Of a DNA stretch of 64,000 bases, positions 56,041 through 64,000 are shown piece by piece (position 1 is the first letter of the stretch; each line of letters begins with the position of its first letter). The translations under genes and the position numbers were made by a program. The notes below the pieces were generated by a model. That model was not told the DNA's origin. It worked only from the letters and a program-made list of their open reading frames with translations, and searched no databases. The stretch is taken from positions 2,627,001 to 2,691,000 of the forward strand of contig OY720350.1 in NCBI GenBank assembly GCA_963082975.1, read 5' to 3'. The stretch comes from Labia minor (Eukaryota > Arthropoda > Insecta > Dermaptera > Spongiphoridae).

Positions 56041-59000
56041 TTCTTTGGATGTCATAGAAAAAACGACATTTTTCATTAAGATTTTAGAGAAAAAGCTACT
56101 TTTTTAAATAGAAATATAAAATTTATGAATTATATATCATTCTTATTTATTCCTTATTCTAAACACGAATCAATTGAAATTTCATCGATATCTCAATTAT
56201 TTTCGTGGATTTCATAGAAAAAACGACTTTTTTCATTAAGATTTTAGCGACAAAGCTACTTTTTTAAATAGAAATATAAAATTGATGAATTATATATCAT
56301 TCTTATTTATTTCTTATTCTAAACTCGAATAAATTCAAATTTCATCCAAATCTCAATTATTTTCGTGGATTTCATAGAAAAAACGACTTTTTTCATTAAG
56401 ATTTTAGCGACAAAGCTACTTTTTTAAATAGAAATATAAAATTGATGAATTATATATGATTCTTATTTCTTTCTTATTCTAAACTCGAATAAATTCAAAT
56501 TTCATCCAAATCTCAATTATTTTCGTGGAAATTTCATAGAAAAAACGACTTTTTTCATTAAGATTTAAGCGACAAAGCTACTTTTTTAAATAGAAATATA
56601 AAATTGATGAATTATATATGATTCTTATTTATTTCTTATTCTAAACTTGAATAAATTCAAATTTCATCCAAATCTCAATTATTTTCGTGGAAATTTCATA
56701 GAAAAAACGACTTTTTTCATTAAGATTTTAGCGACAAAGCTACTTTTTTAAATAGAAATATAAAATTGATGAATTATATATGATTCTTATTTCTTTCTTA
56801 TTCTAAACTCGAATAAATTCAAATTTCATCCAAATCTCAATTATTTTCGTGGAAATTTCATAGAAAAAACGACTTTTTTCATTAAGATTTTAGCGACAAA
56901 GCTACTTTTTTAAATAGAAATATAAAATTGATGAATTATATATGATTCTTATTTCTTTCTTATTCTAAACTCGAATAAATTCAAATTTCATCCAAATCTC
57001 AATTATTTTCGTGGAAATTTCATAGAAAAAACGACTTTTTTCATTAAGATTTTAGCGACAAAGCTACTTTTTTAAATAGAAATATAAAATTGATGAATTA
57101 TATATGATTCTTATTTATTTCTTATTCTAAACTCGAATAAATTCAAATTTCATCCAAATCTCAATTATTTTCGTGGAAATTTCATAGAAAAAACGACTTT
57201 TTTCATTAAGATTTTAGCGACAAAGCTACTTTTTTAAATAGAAATATAAAATTGATGAATTATATATGATTCTTATTTATTTCTTATTCTAAACTCGAAT
57301 AAATTCAAATTTCATCCAAATCTCAATTATTTTCGTGGAAATTTCATAGAAAAAACGACTTTTTTCATTAAGATTTTAGCGACAAAGCTACTTTTTTAAA
57401 TAGAAATATAAAATTGATGAATTATATATGATTCTTATTTCTTTCTTATTCTAAACTCGAATAAATTCAAATTTCATCCAAATCTCAATTATTTTCGTGG
57501 ATTTCATAGAAAAAACGACTTTTTTCATTAAGATTTTAGCGACAAAGCTACTTTTTTAAATAGAAATATAAAATTGATGAATTATATATGATTCTTATTT
57601 CTTTCTTATTCTAAACTCGAATAAATTCAAATTTCATCCAAATCTCAATTATTTTCGTGGAAATTTCATAGAAAAAACGACTTTTTTCATTAAGATTTAA
57701 GCGACAAAGCTACTTTTTTAAATAGAAATATAAAATTGATGAATTATATATGATTCTTATTTATTTCTTATTCTAAACTTGAATAAATTCAAATTTCATC
57801 CAAATCTCAATTATTTTCGTGGAAATTTCATAGAAAAAACGACTTTTTTCATTAAGATTTTAGCGACAAAGCTACTTTTTTAAATAGAAATATAAAATTG
57901 ATGAATTATATATGATTCTTATTTCTTTCTTATTCTAAACTCGAATAAATTCAAATTTCATCCAAATCTCAATTATTTTCGTGGAAATTTCATAGAAAAA
58001 ACGACTTTTTTCATTAAGATTTTAGCGACAAAGCTACTTTTTTAAATAGAAATATAAAATTGATGAATTATATATGATTCTTATTTCTTTCTTATTCTAA
58101 ACTCGAATAAATTCAAATTTCATCCAAATCTCAATTATTTTCGTGGAAATTTCATAGAAAAAACGACTTTTTTCATTAAGATTTTAGCGACAAAGCTACT
58201 TTTTTAAATAGAAATATAAAATTGATGAATTATATATGATTCTTATTTATTTCTTATTCTAAACTCGAATAAATTCAAATTTCATCCAAATCTCAATTAT
58301 TTTCGTGGAAATTTCATAGAAAAAACGACTTTTTTCATTAAGATTTTAGCGACAAAGCTACTTTTTTAAATAGAAATATAAAATTGATGAATTATATATG
58401 ATTCTTATTTCTTTCTTATTCTAAACTCGAATAAATTCAAATTTCATCCAAATCTCAATTATTTTCGTGGAAATTTCATAGAAAAAACGACTTTTTTCAT
58501 TAAGATTTTAGCGACAAAGCTACTTTTTTAAATAGAAATATAAAATTGATGAATTATATATGATTCTTATTTATTTCTTATTCTAAACTCGAATAAATTC
58601 AAATTTCATCCAAATCTCAATTATTTTCGTGGAAATTTCATAGAAAAAACGACTTTTTTCATTAAGATTTTAGCGACAAAGCTACTTTTTTAAATAGAAA
58701 TATAAAATTGATGAATTATATATGATTCTTATTTCTTTCTTATTCTAAACTCGAATAAATTCAAATTTCATCCAAATCTCAATTATTTTCGTGGAAATTT
58801 CATAGAAAAAACGACTTTTTTCATTAAGATTTTAGCGACAAAGCTACTTTTTTAAATAGAAATATAAAATTGATGAATTATATATGATTCTTATTTATTT
58901 CTTATTCTAAACTCGAATAAATTCAAATTTCATCCAAATCTCAATTATTTTCGTGGAAATTTCATAGAAAAAACGACTTTTTTCATTAAGATTTTAGCGA

Positions 59001-62000
59001 CAAAGCTACTTTTTTAAATAGAAATATAAAATTGATGAATTATATATGATTCTTATTTATTTCTTATTCTAAACTCGAATAAATTCAAATTTCATCCAAA
59101 TCTCAATTATTTTCGTGGAAATTTCATAGAAAAAACGACTTTTTTCATTAAGATTTTAGCGACAAAGCTACTTTTTTAAATAGAAATATAAAATTGATGA
59201 ATTATATATGATTCTTATTTCTTTCTTATTCTAAACTCGAATAAATTCAAATTTCATCCAAATCTCAATTATTTTCGTGGAAATTTCATAGAAAAAACGA
59301 CTTTTTTCATTAAGATTTTAGCGACAAAGCTACTTTTTTAAATAGAAATATAAAATTGATGAATTATATATGATTCTTATTTCTTTCTTATTCTAAACTC
59401 GAATAAATTCAAATTTCATCCAAATCTCAATTATTTTCGTGGAAATTTCATAGAAAAAACGACTTTTTTCATTAAGATTTTAGCGACAAAGCTACTTTTT
59501 TAAATAGAAATATAAAATTGATGAATTATATATGATTCTTATTTATTTCTTATTCTAAACTCGAATAAATTCAAATTTCATCCAAATCTCAATTATTTTC
59601 GTGGAAATTTCATAGAAAAAACGACTTTTTTCATTAAGATTTTAGCGACAAAGCTACTTTTTTAAATAGAAATATAAAATTGATGAATTATATATGATTC
59701 TTATTTCTTTCTTATTCTAAACTCGAATAAATTCAAATTTCATCCAAATCTCAATTATTTTCGTGGAAATTTCATAGAAAAAACGACTTTTTTCATTAAG
59801 ATTTTAGCGACAAAGCTACTTTTTTAAATAGAAATATAAAATTGATGAATTATATATGATTCTTATTTATTTCTTATTCTAAACTCGAATAAATTCAAAT
59901 TTCATCCAAATCTCAATTATTTTCGTGGAAATTTCATAGAAAAAACGACTTTTTTCATTAAGATTTTAGCGACAAAGCTACTTTTTTAAATAGAAATATA
60001 AAATTGATGAATTATATATGATTCTTATTTCTTTCTTATTCTAAACTCGAATAAATTCAAATTTCATCCAAATCTCAATTATTTTCGTGGAAATTTCATA
60101 GAAAAAACGACTTTTTTCATTAAGATTTTAGCGACAAAGCTACTTTTTTAAATAGAAATATAAAATTGATGAATTATATATGATTCTTATTTCTTTCTTA
60201 TTCTAAACTCGAATAAATTCAAATTTCATCCAAATCTCAATTATTTTCGTGGAAATTTCATAGAAAAAACGACTTTTTTCATTAAGATTTTAGCGACAAA
60301 GCTACTTTTTTAAATAGAAATATAAAATTGATGAATTATATATGATTCTTATTTATTTCTTATTCTAAACTCGAATAAATTCAAATTTCATCCAAATCTC
60401 AATTATTTTCGTGGAAATTTCATAGAAAAAACGACTTTTTTCATTAAGATTTTAGCGACAAAGCTACTTTTTTAAATAGAAATATAAAATTGATGAATTA
60501 TATATGATTCTTATTTCTTTCTTATTCTAAACTCGAATAAATTCAAATTTCATCCAAATCTCAATTATTTTCGTGGAAATTTCATAGAAAAAACGACTTT
60601 TTTCATTAAGATTTTAGCGACAAAGCTACTTTTTTAAATAGAAATATAAAATTGATGAATTATATATGATTCTTATTTATTTCTTATTCTAAACTCGAAT
60701 AAATTCAAATTTCATCCAAATCTCAATTATTTTCGTGGAAATTTCATAGAAAAAACGACTTTTTTCATTAAGATTTTAGCGACAAAGCTACTTTTTTAAA
60801 TAGAAATATAAAATTGATGAATTATATATGATTCTTATTTATTTCTTATTCTAAACTTGAATAAATTCAAATTTCATCCAAATCTCAATTATTTTCGTGG
60901 AAATTTCATAGAAAAAAACGACTTTTTTCATTAAGATTTTAGCGACAAAGCTACTTTTTTAAATAGAAATATAAAATTGATGAATTATATATGATTCTTA
61001 TTTATTTCTTATTCTAAACTTGAATAAATTCAAATTTCATCCAAATCTCAATTATTTTCGTGGAAATTTCATAGAAAAAACGACTTTTTTCATTAAGATT
61101 TAAGCGACAAAGCTACTTTTTTAAATAGAAATATAAAATTGATGAATTATATATGATTCTTATTTATTTCTTATTCTAAACTTGAATAAATTCAAATTTC
61201 ATCCAAATCTCAATTATTTTCGTGGAAATTTCATAGAAAAAACGACTTTTTTCATTAAGATTTTAGCGACAAAGCTACTTTTTTAAATAGAAATATAAAA
61301 TTGATGAATTATATATGATTCTTATTTATTTCTTATTCTAAACTCGAATAAATTCAAATTTCATCCAAATCTCAATTATTTTCGTGGAAATTTCATAGAA
61401 AAAACGACTTTTTTCATTAAGATTTTAGCGACAAAGCTACTTTTTTAAATAGAAATATAAAATTGATGAATTATATATCATTCTTATTTATTTCTTATTC
61501 TAAACTCGAATAAATTCAAATTTCATCCAAATCTCAATTATTTTCGTGGAAATTTCATAGAAAAAACGACTTTTTTCATTAAGATTTTAGCGACAAAGCT
61601 ACTTTTTTAAATAGAAATATAAAATTGATGAATTATATATCATTCTTATTTATTTCTTATTCTAAACTCGAATAAATTCAAATTTCATCCAAATCTCAAT
61701 TATTTTCGTGGAAATTTCATAGAAAAAAACGACTTTTTTCATTAAGATTTTAGCGACAAAGCTACTTTTTTAAATAGAAATATAAAATTGATGAATTATA
61801 TATCATTCTTATTTATTTCTTATTCTAAACTCGAATAAATTCAAATTTCATCCAAATCTCAATTATTTTCGTGGAAATTTCATAGAAAAAACGACTTTTT
61901 TCATTAAGATTTTAGCGACAAAGCTACTTTTTTAAATAGAAATATAAAATTGATTAATTATATATCATTCTTATTTCTTTCTTATTCTAAACTCGAATAA

Positions 62001-64000
62001 ATTCAAATTTCATCCAAATCTCAATTATTTTCGTGGAAATTTCATAGAAAAAACGACTTTTTTCATTAAGATTTTAGCGACAAAGCTACTTTTTTAAATA
62101 GAAATATAAAATTGATGAATTATATATGCATTCTTATTTATTTCTTATTCTAAACTCGAATAAATTCAAATTTCATCCAAATCTCAATTATTTTCGTGGA
62201 ATTTCATAGAAAAAACGACTTTTTTCATTAAGATTTTAGCGACAAAGCTACTTTTTTAAATAGAAATATAAAATTGATGAATTATATATGATTCTTATTT
62301 CTTTCTTATTCTAAACTCGAATAAATTCAAATTTCATCCAAATCTCAATTATTTTCGTGGAAATTTCATAGAAAAAACGACTTTTTTCATTAAGATTTAA
62401 GCGACAAAGCTACTTTTTTAAATAGAAATATAAAATTGATGAATTATATATGATTCTTATTTATTTCTTATTCTAAACTTGAATAAATTCAAATTTCATC
62501 CAAATCTCAATTATTTTCGTGGAAATTTCATAGAAAAAACGACTTTTTTCATTAAGATTTTAGCGACAAAGCTACTTTTTTAAATAGAAATATAAAATTG
62601 ATGAATTATATATGATTCTTATTTATTTCTTATTCTAAACTTGAATAAATTCAAATTTCATCCAAATCTCAATTATTTTCGTGGAAATTTCATAGAAAAA
62701 ACGACTTTTTTCATTAAGATTTTAGCGACAAAGCTACTTTTTTAAATAGAAATATAAAATTGATGAATTATATATGATTCTTATTTATTTCTTATTCTAA
62801 ACTCGAATAAATTCAAATTTCATCCAAATCTCAATTATTTTCGTGGAAATTTCATAGAAAAAAACGACTTTTTTCATTAAGATTTTAGCGACAAAGCTAC
62901 TTTTTTAAATAGAAATATAAAATTGATGAATTATATATGATTCTTATTTCTTTCTTATTCTAAACTCGAATAAATTCAAATTTCATCCAAATCTCAATTA
63001 TTTTCGTGGAAATTTCATAGAAAAAACGACTTTTTTCATTAAGATTTTAGCGACAAAGCTACTTTTTTAAATAGAAATATAAAATTGATGAATTATATAT
63101 GATTCTTATTTATTTCTTATTCTAAACTTGAATAAATTCAAATTTCATCCAAATCTCAATTATTTTCGTGGAAATTTCATAGAAAAAACGACTTTTTTCA
63201 TTAAGATTTTAGCGACAAAGCTACTTTTTTAAATAGAAATATAAAATTGATGAATTATATATGATTCTTATTTATTTCTTATTCTAAACTTGAATAAATT
63301 CAAATTTCATCCAAATCTCAATTATTTTCGTGGAAATTTCATAGAAAAAACGACTTTTTTCATTAAGATTTAAGCGACAAAGCTACTTTTTTAAATAGAA
63401 ATATAAAATTGATGAATTATATATGATTCTTATTTATTTCTTATTCTAAACTTGAATAAATTCAAATTTCATCCAAATCTCAATTATTTTCGTGGAAATT
63501 TCATAGAAAAAACGACTTTTTTCATTAAGATTTTAGCGACAAAGCTACTTTTTTAAATAGAAATATAAAATTGATGAATTATATATGATTCTTATTTATT
63601 TCTTATTCTAAACTCGAATAAATTCAAATTTCATCCAAATCTCAATTATTTTCGTGGAAATTTCATAGAAAAAACGACTTTTTTCATTAAGATTTTAGCG
63701 ACAAAGCTACTTTTTTAAATAGAAATATAAAATTGATGAATTATATATCATTCTTATTTATTTCTTATTCTAAACTCGAATAAATTCAAATTTCATCCAA
63801 ATCTCAATTATTTTCGTGGAAATTTCATAGAAAAAACGACTTTTTTCATTAAGATTTTAGCGACAAAGCTACTTTTTTAAATAGAAATATAAAATTGATG
63901 AATTATATATCATTCTTATTTATTTCTTATTCTAAACTCGAATAAATTCAAATTTCATCCAAATCTCAATTATTTTCGTGGAAATTTCATAGAAAAAACG
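56041..64000 (+). repeat. Satellite array, 162-bp unit, about 49 copies, continues past window
   Basis: The word GAAAAAACGAC recurs at 56057, 56217, 56377, 56539, 56701, 56863, 57025 and onward, giving a 160-162-bp period. Each unit contains TTTTAGCGACAAAGCTACTT, ATAGAAATATAAAATTGATG and TCCAAATCTCAATTATTTTC. Units differ at only a few positions (TTTCTTTC/TTTATTTC, AAACTCG/AAACTTG, TTTTAGCG/TTTAAGCG, TATGATTC/TATCATTC, GTGGATTTC/GTGGAAATTTC). The first unit (56041-56200) is clearly more diverged than interior units. There is no coding frame. The array lies inside the hemicentin-like gene if that gene continues to the right. Confidence 0.97.

Noticed and set aside
56041-64000. CRISPR-like array
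   Set aside because: The whole 162-bp unit repeats with no variable spacers and the genome is eukaryotic; it is a satellite.
56041-64000. CENP-B box in the satellite unit
   Set aside because: TTTCGTGGAAATTTCAT resembles the first half of the box, but the conserved CGGG half is absent, so centromere function cannot be claimed from this motif.

Overview
The window is a piece of an AT-rich arthropod nuclear genome, most likely an insect. The evidence is spliced genes with GT-AG introns, Tc1/mariner and hAT transposons, non-LTR reverse transcriptase fragments, a tRNA-derived SINE and dense microsatellites. The order or species cannot be fixed from the sequence; a hymenopteran-like base composition is only a guess. 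No bacterial-style operons, rRNA or true tRNA genes were seen.

Layout. 1-20.8 kb: gene-poor, AT-rich DNA with decayed transposons (a LINE reverse-transcriptase stub, a mariner fossil, several MITE families, one SINE) and one small GC-richer island near 11.1 kb that could hold a first exon. 20.8-30.8 kb: a secreted trypsin-like serine protease gene on the plus strand, 8 coding exons, 353 codons, reconstructed by reading-frame continuity; one of its introns appears to be GC-AG. Its introns carry hAT MITEs, LINE fragments and a Tc1-like element that has itself been hit by a MITE. 30.8-33.9 kb: intergenic, with a perfect 104-bp inverted repeat. 33.9-55.6 kb and beyond: a hemicentin-like extracellular matrix gene on the plus strand. 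Twenty-six exons are traced here (about 1,494 codons): signal peptide, Thr/Asp-rich and coiled-coil N-terminal extension, VWA domain, the hemicentin-type region after VWA, then ten I-set Ig domains. All splice phases agree, and the gene runs off the right edge. Its intron 18 contains an antisense LTR retroelement of about 2.95 kb whose two LTRs look identical. Its single intact ORF has Gag, two zinc knuckles and a DTG protease, but a Lys-rich coiled coil where reverse transcriptase, RNase H and integrase should be. 56.0-64.0 kb: a homogeneous 162-bp satellite array, about 49 copies, within what should be intron 26 and continuing past the window.

The two host genes have no obvious functional link; both encode secreted proteins and lie in the same orientation. 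Most of the remaining structure is mobile DNA. At least seven related copies of a MITE with CTATCTCGCCAG ends and four copies of an ACCGACCGACG-ended MITE (two of them carrying paired TGACGTCA palindromes) sit in the window. The most unusual objects are the coiled-coil Gag-protease retroelement, the perfect inverted repeat and the intronic satellite array. All copy comparisons were done by eye.
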